DNA of 64,000 nucleotides from Vibrio sinensis. GTDB taxonomy: Bacteria > Pseudomonadota > Gammaproteobacteria > Enterobacterales > Vibrionaceae. A model generated the notes under the pieces. It saw only the letters and a list, made by a program, of their open reading frames with translations, made no database searches and was not told the DNA's origin. Position numbers and translations under genes: made by a program. The stretch spans positions 1 through 64,000 of the forward strand of contig NZ_QVMU01000008.1 of NCBI RefSeq assembly GCF_003605645.1, written 5' to 3'. This document shows, piece after piece, positions 46,001 through 54,872 of the stretch (positions are counted from its first letter, which is position 1; every line of letters begins with the position of its first letter).

Positions 46001-47782
46001 GATGTTGGTGACGATACGCTTTACGGTGGTACTGGATCAGATATCGTGTCTGGTGGGCTTGGAAGCGACACGCTTTATGGTGGAACTGGCAATGATCAGC
46101 TCAGTGGCAATCAAGGTGAAGATCTAATTGATGCTGGTGATGGCGATGACACGCTCTCGGGTGGTGACGCCAATGACTTACTGTTTGGTGGGGCAGGTAA
46201 CGATACTATCTTAGGCGAAAGCGGCAATGACCAGCTCTACTCTGGAATCGGAGATGACACATTATCCGGCGGTGATGGCGAAGATAAACTGGTTGCAGAG
46301 GGAGGTAATAACACCCTCTCCGGTGATGATGGTGATGATACATTACTGGGTGGCATTGGTGCTGATACCCTACTCGGCGGTACCGGGAGTGATTACATCG
46401 AAGACGACTCCAATAACAATCTCATTGATGGTGGTGACGGTAATGATCACATTAAACTCTCTGGTGACAATAACCAAGTATTTGGTGGCTCGGGAGATGA
46501 CACCATAGCAATATCGGGCACAGGATCGAATCAAATTAGCGCAGGTGACGGAAATGACAATATTTCTATTGATGCGGGCAATAATCAAATTGATGCGGGT
46601 CTCGGCGACGATACGGTTGTAGCTGTATCTGGTAACAATACCATCGATGCTGGTGCTGGCAACGACATTGTAACCACTGGCTCAGGCGCTGATATTTTAT
46701 TAGGCCTATCTGGCACAGATACTCTCAATGCTGGTTCAGGTAACGATAGGCTCGAGGGAGGAGATGATGCCGATAAACTGTATGGTGGATCGGGTGACGA
46801 TGTCCTCAAAGGAGACAGCGGTAACGACAAACTTTATGGGCAAAATAACAACGACAGCCTCTCCGGTGGCATAGGCGATGACTACTTATCTGGCGGTTCG
46901 GGCAATGACATCCTAAAAGGCGACACGGGTAACGATAAGCTCAAAGGTGACAGTGGCAATGACGAACTTTGGGGTGGAGATGGCAATGATACCTTGCAGG
47001 GCGGCGGCGGTACAGACATGCTCTATGGCGAGGTCGGCAACGACAATTTGTCAGGCAACGGAGGAAATGACATGCTTTTTGGCGACAGCGGTAATGACAC
47101 CCTTAGTGGTGGCGATGGTGAAGATTTTGTCTCCGGCGGTGACGGTAACGACACCTTAAGCGGCAATAACAATGCCGATACGCTCGATGGTGGTCTAGGA
47201 GATGACAACCTATCTGGCGACGCTGGTGACGATATGCTTTATGGTCAAACCGGAAATGACCTCCTCGATGGTGGTGAGGGTATTGATCTCCTTTTTGGCG
47301 GAGAGGGTAACGATACATTAGTGTTTGACGCTAACGAAATCGAGAGCGGTGAGTCTAATGTCGTTCACTTTAGCGGCGGTGCAGATTTCGATGTTTTGTT
47401 GGTCAATAGTGATGCTCAAACTGAAATGATTGACATGCGTCAGACTACTTTCCAAGAACTGGAAGGGGTTAAAATCAATAATAGTGATACTGAACTTGCC
47501 TTAGCTCTCGATAAGATTGCCGCCAACAACACGGCTGGCGATACAACAGGCCAATTTGTCTGTACTGGTGCGAGCAATATTGACCTTTCTGGCTGGGGTT
47601 GGCAGTTAACTGAAAGTCATGTTGAAATGAGTTCATCATTAAAAGATATCTATCAAGCCAGCGACATTGATACCGGCTCACTGTATGGCTATCGTTTCGA
47701 AAACGATGCAGGCCAAGAAGTAGTGCTCTGGAGCGACTTAGATAGTCAGGATATCCAATTCCCTGACAGTAACGACGTTTAG
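43007..47782 (+). CDS. Giant RTX calcium-binding repeat protein
   Basis: A 1591-residue acidic protein starting at an ATG seven bases after GAGGAG, without an N-terminal signal peptide. Residues 2-62 already form a small set of RTX nonapeptides, 63-200 form an Ig-like or adhesin-type region rich in Thr/Ser, and about 205-1440 are continuous GGxGxDxUx repeats, including many variants with TVYAG or TITSG steps. The C-terminal 150 residues are non-repetitive and should hold the type I secretion signal. No protease, lipase or toxin domain was seen, so a matrix or adhesin role is likeliest. T1SS genes are nearby at 49409-52431. Confidence 0.92.
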   Translation: MEGTKFDDVIIGTSDKDNVNSGAGNDDIQSLAGDDFITAGEGSDTISAGDGDDTVLGDVEYEVHTGSEPPTNSNENNENNDDSWGNAQTVYQYQNSTPTEQISHSVKLDSYAVNQLIQTTTSASGLASHQTVTIQIKDENNNIVLTKTIQTDENGEFSLDLDIPTSNSTTDSPLAFSFVDESNVPITTATDITIDIRNIFDDTIEGGAGDDILKGQQGNDTIYGGSGNDFLDGDINNDTLYGGVGDDVLVGGNGDDILHGDEGNDTLLGSDGDDVIHGGDGDDLLMGEIGDDLIYGGEGNDTLIGDDGQDTLHGGDGHDKLFGGKSNDYIYGDASNDEIHGDEGDDNLSGGDGEDFILGGIGHDVITGGKDNDLLLGGDGDDSLEGNTGDDTLVGELGDDTLYGGDGNDTLYGDSGEDILFGGLGHDQLFGGKGNDTFDAGDGDDVIHANEGEDTIATGLGNDQVFAGDGNDVITTGAGDDTVFGESGNNQIDTGTGDDLVYADSGNNVITTGTGSDTVYVGDGKNTIQSGDGDDLLYSGNGDDLIESGSGNDTIFAGDGDNQITSGTGNDTVYSGSGQDHVYLGSGDDKTYTGGNNDAIFAGDGDDKIYAGSGNDEVHGEQGNNQLFGEAGDDSLNAGLNASQLFGGSGNDTLLGSNENDHLYGGADQDTITAGFGDDLLEGNAGNDNLFSGEGHDIASGGDGNDSISGGLGNDTLMGDAGNDSLFGDEGDDLLIGGSGHDHLDGGSGYSEIYGESGDDIIISADEADYLSGGDGNDTITSGAGNDTVFAGSGTDVVQTGEGNDTVYGQSGSNTIQTSIGDDIVYGGINNDNITLGDGNDQAFSGDGDDIIDAGTGDDHIDAGAGADLIYGGEGNDALFGGDGNDEIIGGTGYDFIAGGAGDDLIEDDGQDTILGEQGNDTLIAAATGSHQIYGGEGDDTLIGSEQADTLYGGSDDDTINAGAGDDKLFAGDGKDTINAGSGNDTVYGEAGTNTINLDVGDDTLYGGTGSDIVSGGLGSDTLYGGTGNDQLSGNQGEDLIDAGDGDDTLSGGDANDLLFGGAGNDTILGESGNDQLYSGIGDDTLSGGDGEDKLVAEGGNNTLSGDDGDDTLLGGIGADTLLGGTGSDYIEDDSNNNLIDGGDGNDHIKLSGDNNQVFGGSGDDTIAISGTGSNQISAGDGNDNISIDAGNNQIDAGLGDDTVVAVSGNNTIDAGAGNDIVTTGSGADILLGLSGTDTLNAGSGNDRLEGGDDADKLYGGSGDDVLKGDSGNDKLYGQNNNDSLSGGIGDDYLSGGSGNDILKGDTGNDKLKGDSGNDELWGGDGNDTLQGGGGTDMLYGEVGNDNLSGNGGNDMLFGDSGNDTLSGGDGEDFVSGGDGNDTLSGNNNADTLDGGLGDDNLSGDAGDDMLYGQTGNDLLDGGEGIDLLFGGEGNDTLVFDANEIESGESNVVHFSGGADFDVLLVNSDAQTEMIDMRQTTFQELEGVKINNSDTELALALDKIAANNTAGDTTGQFVCTGASNIDLSGWGWQLTESHVEMSSSLKDIYQASDIDTGSLYGYRFENDAGQEVVLWSDLDSQDIQFPDSNDV
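43610..47325 (+). repeat. DNA encoding dozens of RTX nonapeptide repeats
   Basis: At DNA level this stretch is quasi-periodic at 27 bp (one nonapeptide), built from GGTGATGG-, GGCAATGAC- and related modules with synonymous drift. Such DNA can recombine and vary in length. Confidence 0.9.
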
Positions 47783-47825
47783 AGGCTAATTCATTAATTG
47801 CTTTACTAAGTAAAGATCTAAATAA

Positions 47826-47862
47826 AAAGCTGATTCGAACTTTATTTGTTTAAATCAGCTTT
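47826..47862. terminator. Bidirectional hairpin after the RTX gene
   Basis: AAAGCTGATT/AATCAGCTTT, a perfect 10-bp stem with a 17-base loop, between the RTX gene and the convergent nuclease-like gene; A and T runs flank it. Confidence 0.75.
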
Positions 47863-47916
47863 ACTCTTTTATCTTCAGATAGAAACTTAAGTCTCTATTT
47901 GAACAAATCGCTTATA

Positions 47917-48996
47917 CTATTCGTATAATGCGAGCGTTTGTTGCAGTTGCTCTGACAAACTGAAAATATCATCCACGCTTTCTATCGAGTAGCGAACTTC
48001 GTTTTTAGATGCATCGAAAATACCAATGTACTTCTGCTTCGTATTGAACCACAAACGACATAGTGGCTTACGGTTATTGTCATCTAAAAGAATGCCAAAG
48101 TAACTTTGGGTATCTCTGGAATATAAACGTTGTACATCCACTTTTTGTCTGAGAATCGCCCTAACGATATTAAAACCTTCAATTTCTTCTTCTGTTGTTT
48201 GAATCTTAGTTTTCTCTGGTTTTTCTTCTAAATTTACGGTTTCTTTATTATCGACTTCAGCTCGCACCAGCTCTTTGACATCATTGCCTATTGCTGATTT
48301 TAAACGCGCATTAATGCTGTCATTCAAAAACTGTTGCAGTGCTTTAGTGGTAATTTCAAGAAATTGATTTTTAACTTTTGTCGTTTGAACGCCGTCATAT
48401 ACTTTCGAAGTAAAGAACTTAACAAATTCCTCATCAGGTGCCTGAAACTGATCTGATAAGACTTTTTTCACTTGGTTCAAATATTTCAGTTCCCCCGCAG
48501 CACCAACCACCGAATCAACATCAAAAGAAGACTTAGTTAACTTCTTGATTTCAGGGCCGATATGCTCGTCTAAATTTTCAAGATCGAGCGTTAAAAATGG
48601 CTTATCATCCATTTTATTCGGCACATCTAAATCAGTATAAAACTGATATTGAGCACCATTAGTTAAAATAGCAATTCGCGCATTAGTGACAGAAAAATAT
48701 CTAAAGAGTTGATTAGCATGTTTTGTTGATAACGCTTCACCATACTTCTTGCACTCGATTAAGATCTGAACTTCGCTATCCTTAATCAGTGCGTAATCGA
48801 CTTTCTCCCCCTTTTTAATCCCGGTATCCGCTGTAAACTCAGGGATTACCTCATTAGGATCAAAAACATCATAACCTAATACTGAATGTAGGAATGGCAT
48901 GACCAAAGCATTCTTTGTTGCCTCTTCCGTGGCCAAATTTGCTGAAACTTGTGCTAGCTTTTTCGAGAGAGCTTGAAGACGTTCTATAAAATCCAT
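47917..48996 (-). CDS. Orphan HsdR N-terminal-like nuclease domain protein
   Basis: A 359-residue protein resembling the N-terminal endonuclease domain of type I restriction HsdR subunits. The PD-(D/E)xK core is visible as KVDYALI...ILIECKKYG (Asp then Glu-Cys-Lys), with a downstream FRYFSVTNARIAILTNG that is common in this family. No helicase domain, HsdM or HsdS is nearby. Residues about 250-275 are Lys/Glu-rich linker, and the C-terminal part (NIVRAILRQ, RDTQSYFGILLDD) is a second small domain. Function unclear; a defence or repair role is possible. Confidence 0.78.
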   Translation of the reverse strand: MDFIERLQALSKKLAQVSANLATEEATKNALVMPFLHSVLGYDVFDPNEVIPEFTADTGIKKGEKVDYALIKDSEVQILIECKKYGEALSTKHANQLFRYFSVTNARIAILTNGAQYQFYTDLDVPNKMDDKPFLTLDLENLDEHIGPEIKKLTKSSFDVDSVVGAAGELKYLNQVKKVLSDQFQAPDEEFVKFFTSKVYDGVQTTKVKNQFLEITTKALQQFLNDSINARLKSAIGNDVKELVRAEVDNKETVNLEEKPEKTKIQTTEEEIEGFNIVRAILRQKVDVQRLYSRDTQSYFGILLDDNNRKPLCRLWFNTKQKYIGIFDASKNEVRYSIESVDDIFSLSEQLQQTLALYE

Positions 48997-49151
48997 AATT
49001 AATCCACCATAACCAATGACAAGCAGTCCAATGAATGGATTATATATCCGAGTAACAGAACAAAGTGTTGTTAAGTTAAAACTTTAAGGAACGTTAATCG
49101 CAAATGCTGAGAATAGAAAAACTAAAAATAGCGATGCGGGAAATTCAGCCG

Positions 49152-49409
49152 CTACACAAGTTGCTTGTAACACTTCTGCATGCATTTAGGGCAGTAGTAA
49201 GCATTGTTATTGACCAGAGCGGCACAATGAGGGCAATGACCATGACGACGATCTTGGCTGCATAATAGTAAAATCAACCCAATGGGTCCCAATACATAAC
49301 CCAGTAATATTCCCGCTACTAAATTGTTCTTCCAATAACCGACCAAAGTCGTTACTACCATAAAAAACAGATAGAAACTCAGCCAGAAAACCATATTGTC
49401 TGATATCAC
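49152..49409 (-). CDS. Small membrane protein with C-terminal zinc ribbon
   Basis: An 85-residue protein. I choose the GTG at 49409, which overlaps the HlyD stop by one base (TAGTG) and follows AGGGA; an ATG at 49394 is the alternative. Two helices (MVFWLSFYLFFMVVTTLVG and ILLGYVLGPIGLILLLC) precede CPHC...CPKC, a zinc-ribbon pair. Last gene of the T1SS operon. Function unknown. Confidence 0.65.
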   Translation of the reverse strand: MISDNMVFWLSFYLFFMVVTTLVGYWKNNLVAGILLGYVLGPIGLILLLCSQDRRHGHCPHCAALVNNNAYYCPKCMQKCYKQLV

Positions 49410-50722
49410 TACACTTCCCTCATAGCACGAGAAACTCCGCTGAACAAAGGGCTCACTAAATAGTCCCATAATGTACGTTCTTCAACTAAGATCAGCACTT
49501 CTGTTATCATACCAGGGTACAATTCAATCCCTTGCTCACGTTGAATATCAAGTAAGTTTTGACGATTAAAGCGCACTGTCACCAAATAACCTTGATCTGA
49601 ATTAGATGCCTCACCACCCTGTATCACTCTATCTGCTGAAACATGTATCACCTCACCCAATACTGGTGGAGTTTTTCGTGCACTATATGCGGTTAGCCTC
49701 ACACGAGCTTGCTGACCAGGACGCACAATATCAATATCTTTTGGGGAAACAATAGCCTCAACTATCAACTCATCGCTATTGGGAACAATCTCCATCAGCA
49801 CTTGACCTGGACGAACCACCCCCCCTAAACTTGAAATATTAAGTCCAACAACACGCCCTTCAAACTCACTACGAATTTGAATTCGAGCCCGAACATCTTG
49901 GGCCGCTCGCATTAACTGCTGAATATCACGCAGTTCATTATTGATATTGCTCAGTTCTAATGAGAACTCTCGCTCCATGTCTAACAATTGCGTTTGATGA
50001 GTTTGGCTTAAGGTGATTAGCTCTCGTTTTGTGACTTCAATCGACATATTGATCTCAGCTAGCTCGGCATCAACTCGTGCATGGTGGCGCTTTAATTCCA
50101 GCATCCGAGTTTTAGAGACATAACCTTTAGCAACAAGCCCTTGTGTCATCATAATTTCTTGTCGCACAAGCTCGCGCTGAGTAGCTATTGCCTTACGCTG
50201 AAATTCGCTGCCTTGCGCTTTTTCTGTATACAAAGCAACCTGCTGTTCATAGCGAGAATCAATTAGCTGCTTGCGTAATCTAGTCTGCTCAAATTGCACT
50301 AGCTCACCATTTAGAATCGGCGTTACTGTAGCAAGCTCAATATCTTCTCTCGTCAGTTCAGATGGCCATTGGACGTTGTTTTGGTGCTCAATAATAGCGG
50401 TCAAACGTGCTTTTTTCGCCATAAGTGAGTAACCACGGTAACGGTAGCGCTGATAATCAGCTTCTGCTTTCGTATCTGATAACTCAGCCAAAAGTTGTCC
50501 TTGAGATACTAGTTCTCCTTCTTTCACAAAGACTTGCTTTACCCACCCCCCTTGTAGGTGCTGTATTTGTTTCCTTTTACTTTCTACAACAAGGTTCCCC
50601 GGAGCTACAGACGCAGAGCTTAACGAAACCGTCATCGCCCAATACAAGAAACCACCTAATGTAAACACCAAAACACAGGTACCAACAACAATCAGCTTAG
50701 TGGTACTAAATTGAGTTTCCAT
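49409..50722 (-). CDS. Type I secretion HlyD/PrtE-family membrane fusion protein
   Basis: A 437-residue periplasmic adaptor. N-terminal helix LIVVGTCVLVFTLGGFLYWA (9-30), a lipoyl half-motif VVESKRKQIQHLQGGWVKQV, a long coiled-coil region (95-290) and a C-terminal beta-barrel with VRLTAYSARKTPPVLGEVIH. ATG behind AAGGAG, 11 bp after the ABC transporter gene. Works with that ABC protein and an unlinked TolC-type pore to export the RTX protein. Confidence 0.92.
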   Translation of the reverse strand: METQFSTTKLIVVGTCVLVFTLGGFLYWAMTVSLSSASVAPGNLVVESKRKQIQHLQGGWVKQVFVKEGELVSQGQLLAELSDTKAEADYQRYRYRGYSLMAKKARLTAIIEHQNNVQWPSELTREDIELATVTPILNGELVQFEQTRLRKQLIDSRYEQQVALYTEKAQGSEFQRKAIATQRELVRQEIMMTQGLVAKGYVSKTRMLELKRHHARVDAELAEINMSIEVTKRELITLSQTHQTQLLDMEREFSLELSNINNELRDIQQLMRAAQDVRARIQIRSEFEGRVVGLNISSLGGVVRPGQVLMEIVPNSDELIVEAIVSPKDIDIVRPGQQARVRLTAYSARKTPPVLGEVIHVSADRVIQGGEASNSDQGYLVTVRFNRQNLLDIQREQGIELYPGMITEVLILVEERTLWDYLVSPLFSGVSRAMREV

Positions 50723-50733
50723 TACTCATCTCC

Positions 50734-52431
50734 TTATGCCGATTGTATTTTTTTATTTTTGCTAGGTACATCTTCAGATTCAAGATGCAAACCCAAAAAC
50801 TGATCGCAACGCCCTGCTTTTTCGACTCGCCCATCTTTTAATTGAATCACCCAATCCATCTGGCGCAAAAAACCAGGGCGATGGCTGATCATCATCACTG
50901 TAATTTGATGTTCTTTACAATACTGAAGCACAATGGCTAATGCCGTTTCACCCTCAGGGTCTAAATTAGAATTAGGCTCATCTAAGACAAGAACACGTGG
51001 ATTGGAGTAGACGGCTCGAGCCAAACCAATACGCTGTTTTTGTCCACCAGAAAGCAATACTCCCCCCTCTCCAATATAAGTGTCATAGCCCTCTGGTAGG
51101 CTCATTATTAGCTCATGAATACAGGCCAGTTTTGCCGCACTAACCACTGCCTCATCGTCTGTATCACTAAAGCGAGAAATGTTTTGTTTTACAGTACCTG
51201 CCAATAAGCCCACATGTTGAGGTAAATAACCGATGTACTGTCCAAATTGATTCAAATCCCACTTCTCAATTGATGCACCATCGATTTTAATTTCACCCAT
51301 ACTCGGCTGATGAATTCCCATAAGTAGAGCCGCTAATGTCGATTTACCCGATCCAGAATTACCCATCACAGCAAGCGCATTTCCCGAGCCCAACTTGAAG
51401 CTAACACCTTGAATTAACGGGTTACGCATATTAGGTAGCTTTAAGCTGACATTATTAAATTCAATTTCACCTTTTGGCTTTGGCAACAGTGTTAATGGTG
51501 CTAACATACTTTGCGCGTTACTTTGCTTCAGACGTTGCCATGCTTGATAAGCGCTGTACCAAGACTTCCAACCGCTCACCGCACTTTCAAACGGACTCAA
51601 TACGCGCCCAATAAGTATCGAGCTCGCGATGACAGTTCCGATACCGATTTGTTGGTTTAACGCCAAATACACACCAAACGTCAATACAACGACTTGTAAC
51701 AAGGTTCTCGAATATCGGCTTATCGCCAACAACAACCCCGCTCTTGCGTTCACTTTCCACTGTAAGCTCAAAACATAATTATTCTTTTCTTCCCATACTT
51801 TTCCGATACTCTCACTCATTCCCATCGCTTTTAAAGTAGGTGCGTTACGCAAGAAATCATTCAACTCCATACTGGTTTTTGCAGTCGCATCATGCATATC
51901 TCGACTTATTTTTCGTCCTCCCATCAGCATAACGACTGTCAATAGACAAAAAATAATGACACCCGTGAGTGCAACTATGCCAATGTATGGATGTAGCAAA
52001 AACAAAAGCAATAAAAAAAAGGGTGTAAACGGTAAATCGAGAAGAGAGGCAGTAGACGGTGAAACCAAAAAGTTCCGCAATAAGGTTAAATCTTGTAAAG
52101 ACTGCTTTTCGATTCGGTTAGCTCGAGAAGAGTGCGCAATACTCTTAGCTAATAGAGTTCCACTCAGTCTTGTATCAAGCTTTAGTGCGGAGCGTTGAAG
52201 TAACAAGGTTCGAATGTATTCTAGAATGGCTTGGGCTGAAACTAAAAAAAGTGTGATAGCAAGTAATGCCAGTAAGGTTTCAATACTGGCGCTCCCCATC
52301 ACTCGGTCGAATAACTGTAAGCTGTAAATCGGTACCGATAAAACCAACAAATTAACGCCGACACTAAATAGCATCGCCGCCCACCATTCACGGCGCACCG
52401 CAGTGAATGCATCTGTATTTGCCCTAGCCAT
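50734..52431 (-). CDS. Type I secretion ABC transporter (PrtD family)
   Basis: About 565 residues. Six membrane helices (20-310) precede an ATPase with Walker A GNSGSGKS, signature LSGGQKQRIGLARAV and Walker B VLVLDEPNSNLD. It lacks an N-terminal C39 peptidase-like domain, typical of PrtD-type RTX exporters. I chose the ATG at 52431 behind AAGG; the frame extends three codons upstream to a TTG. RTX substrate at 43007 is the obvious cargo. Confidence 0.92.
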   Translation of the reverse strand: MARANTDAFTAVRREWWAAMLFSVGVNLLVLSVPIYSLQLFDRVMGSASIETLLALLAITLFLVSAQAILEYIRTLLLQRSALKLDTRLSGTLLAKSIAHSSRANRIEKQSLQDLTLLRNFLVSPSTASLLDLPFTPFFLLLLFLLHPYIGIVALTGVIIFCLLTVVMLMGGRKISRDMHDATAKTSMELNDFLRNAPTLKAMGMSESIGKVWEEKNNYVLSLQWKVNARAGLLLAISRYSRTLLQVVVLTFGVYLALNQQIGIGTVIASSILIGRVLSPFESAVSGWKSWYSAYQAWQRLKQSNAQSMLAPLTLLPKPKGEIEFNNVSLKLPNMRNPLIQGVSFKLGSGNALAVMGNSGSGKSTLAALLMGIHQPSMGEIKIDGASIEKWDLNQFGQYIGYLPQHVGLLAGTVKQNISRFSDTDDEAVVSAAKLACIHELIMSLPEGYDTYIGEGGVLLSGGQKQRIGLARAVYSNPRVLVLDEPNSNLDPEGETALAIVLQYCKEHQITVMMISHRPGFLRQMDWVIQLKDGRVEKAGRCDQFLGLHLESEDVPSKNKKIQSA

Positions 52432-52517
52432 AAATAACAACCTTATTGCATATAATTATTAATAGGTTTTTATAAGTATAGTGGCTAAATTTTAGACTTG
52501 ATGGATTATTTTGCTAT

Positions 52518-53153
52518 TTAATCAAGCTGATAGCGTTTACTGATTTCATAGCCAGAAGCCACTGCTCGATGGCTCTCTTTAATGACCCAATTGATTGGGT
52601 TCCTGACCCAAGGTTGAGGATCATTAATAGGAAATGCATTTACAACACGTAAAGAACGAACCACAAAACCCAATTGTTCACAGGTTTCAATACATCTCTG
52701 TGCATGCCATGCTTGTGCGATAATAAGTATATTCTTTCGATGCTCTCGCTCAGCAACAAAATGAGCAACATCATAAGTAGTTTGATATTGGTTATTCTGG
52801 ATACAATGACTACCGCGTGCTTGTACAACTGCTGCAATCTCATTCTGAAGATATAATTCAATATCCGGAAAAAAATAATTCACTTCCCTTACGATCTGCG
52901 CAAGATGTCGATTCACTTCTAGACTGTCACCAAACGAAAATGCTATCGCGACGTCAGCATCTTGCGGTCCCCCAAAGTCTTCTCTAAATAAGATCCCTGT
53001 CATCAAATATTGCTGCAAACGTAATTTTGCTTTTTCTTCAAGTAAATAGGTATCATGGTGATATTGATAACTCAACTGAGGATGTTTTTGACTTGGCAAG
53101 CTCGCCGCTGGCTCATAGCCTATCGACTCGATAAACCGATAAAAATGATGCAT
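52518..53153 (-). CDS. DUF218-like (YdcF-type) protein
   Basis: A 211-residue protein starting at an ATG five bases after GGGAGG. The C-terminal half has NILIIAQAWHAQRCIETCEQ and LGFVVRSLRVVNAFP, followed by NPINWVIKESHR, which resembles the DUF218 core. No signal peptide. First gene of the minus-strand T1SS operon (77 bp before the ABC gene). Family assignment is moderate and function unknown. Confidence 0.62.
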   Translation of the reverse strand: MHHFYRFIESIGYEPAASLPSQKHPQLSYQYHHDTYLLEEKAKLRLQQYLMTGILFREDFGGPQDADVAIAFSFGDSLEVNRHLAQIVREVNYFFPDIELYLQNEIAAVVQARGSHCIQNNQYQTTYDVAHFVAEREHRKNILIIAQAWHAQRCIETCEQLGFVVRSLRVVNAFPINDPQPWVRNPINWVIKESHRAVASGYEISKRYQLD

Positions 53154-53362
53154 TTGCACCTCCCGACAACAAAGTTTTCACCTAACGGGCCTTGCTTCAC
53201 CCACCAATCAACAACATCCATAATGAATAAGTTTAACAGCCTAAATACAACTTGCTGCTTTTTAACATGCGTCAATTTCACCATTCAATCTTAACCTCGA
53301 CTAGAAGTTAGCAAATCTTGTATTATCATTAAGTTAGTTATAAATGGATGTGATGATACGAA

Positions 53363-54796
53363 TTGAGGTTACTCGCCACTAATGCTTGGATTCCAATTAC
53401 CTGCGCGCTTTGGTTGTGGGTCATAGTTGTGTTTCCGGTATTTGGTGAAGAGGACGTTAGCTTTTATGGAAAAAGAAGCGTCACCAAAGAAGCTATATCA
53501 TTGCCAATATCAGAAACACCATCCCCCGTTGAATATCATCGACGAGTAATCGCACCACCGATCCCACAGCAACCGATTCAGAAACATAACATGCCCCAAA
53601 AGTCCAAGTCTCATCCACCGACTGCGTTAATGGGACTAGGCCGAGCTGACCAAGAAAATACCGCACCTTTAACAGGCTACATTTTATCTAGAAATGAAAA
53701 GTTGCTTGCTAAGAAAGCCCAGTACTATTTCACCGTAAATCGTCGTGAAGCAACCGGCCTATGGGATTCTGTACAAGGTTATCCTCATGCCACCATGTGG
53801 GACATCGCCAGTGGTATCGCTGCGACACTGGCATTAGAGGCCTTGGAACTCAAATCCCGTGAAGAAGCACGTTATGAACTCCAAAAAACACTTTCCACAT
53901 TAGCCTCATTATCTCTCTATCAAAACGAATTACCTAATAGGGAGTACAGTACAAAATCTGCAAAACCGAGTGGGCGTCTCAGTGAGACAATAAGTAATGG
54001 TAATGGGTGGTCAGCACTGGATATTGGCCGTTTACTCATCTGGCTTAAAATAACGCAACAACGCCATCCAAGTTTCAAACCAATGATCGATAAGATAATC
54101 AATAGATGGCAGTTAAATAGAGCTATTCATGAGGGCACTTTATATGGAACCAAACGAATTCGAGGGACTGAGTACTATCGCCAAGAAGGGCGTCATGGCT
54201 ATTTAGAATATGCAACGAACGGTTTTAGGTTGTTTGGCTACTCCGTACCACTACCAAACTTACCTCAATACCTCACTAATGTTCGATTGGATGGAAAAAC
54301 GGTCAATATAGATTCTCGTAACGTGCCTTTTTTCACCAGTGACCCGTATATCCTGGCCCACATTGAGTTTGGCTATCAACAGGATTGGTCACAACTCGAT
54401 ACTATTTATCAACTGCACCAGAACCTTTGGCAAAAAAAGGGACTCTTAACGAGTTATGCCGAAGACGCGATGAACAAAAATCCCTGGTTTGCCTATAACA
54501 ACCTCTACTATTACGGAAAAGCATGGACGAGCGTCAGTCCATCGGGAAAAGTTATCGAAAACCCACAAATATTCAGCCACAAAGCTGGATTTGGCTTTAG
54601 CGCTATTTTTTCTGACTCATTTAGTGATGTCCTTGCTGAGAAAGTATTAAAAAATAGTCTTCATTTTCGCACAATTCCTACCGGTGAATACGCAAATGGA
54701 GGAATCAATACTGCTTTCAATATCAACACCAATTCACTTATCTTAGTCGCACTTTGGTATAAGGCTTCAGGTAAAAAAGCGATCCTAGATCTTTGA
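53363..54796 (+). CDS. Fourth DUF3131 protein, exported
   Basis: A 477-residue DUF3131 protein with signal peptide (ITCALWLWVIVVFPVFGEE) and a Pro-rich linker (50-90) before the domain. Core motifs: ATGLWDSVQGYPHATMWD (130-147), NREYSTKS, GWSALDIGRLLIWL, QEGRHGYLEYATNG and NTAFNINTNS. The start must be the TTG at 53363 because a stop codon lies nine bases upstream and no ATG is near; this leaves the start uncertain. It is separated from the other three copies by 17 kb and lies on the other strand. Confidence 0.8.
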   Translation: MRLLATNAWIPITCALWLWVIVVFPVFGEEDVSFYGKRSVTKEAISLPISETPSPVEYHRRVIAPPIPQQPIQKHNMPQKSKSHPPTALMGLGRADQENTAPLTGYILSRNEKLLAKKAQYYFTVNRREATGLWDSVQGYPHATMWDIASGIAATLALEALELKSREEARYELQKTLSTLASLSLYQNELPNREYSTKSAKPSGRLSETISNGNGWSALDIGRLLIWLKITQQRHPSFKPMIDKIINRWQLNRAIHEGTLYGTKRIRGTEYYRQEGRHGYLEYATNGFRLFGYSVPLPNLPQYLTNVRLDGKTVNIDSRNVPFFTSDPYILAHIEFGYQQDWSQLDTIYQLHQNLWQKKGLLTSYAEDAMNKNPWFAYNNLYYYGKAWTSVSPSGKVIENPQIFSHKAGFGFSAIFSDSFSDVLAEKVLKNSLHFRTIPTGEYANGGINTAFNINTNSLILVALWYKASGKKAILDL

Positions 54797-54872
54797 ACGT
54801 GAAGAAAATCAAACATAAAGTGCAATCTGTTGACTATAGTTAGTTCATTCTAAAGTCAAAGGTCATACGGCT

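Noticed and set aside
43610..47325. Possible CRISPR or minisatellite array
   Set aside because: Periodicity is 27 bp with coding drift and no unique spacers of equal length; it encodes RTX nonapeptides.
43453..47681. Many open frames on both strands within the RTX gene
   Set aside because: These are shadows caused by the biased, repetitive codons of the RTX repeats.
47917..48996. Complete type I restriction system
   Set aside because: No hsdM or hsdS is present and the protein is far too short for full HsdR; only the N-terminal nuclease-like part is seen.
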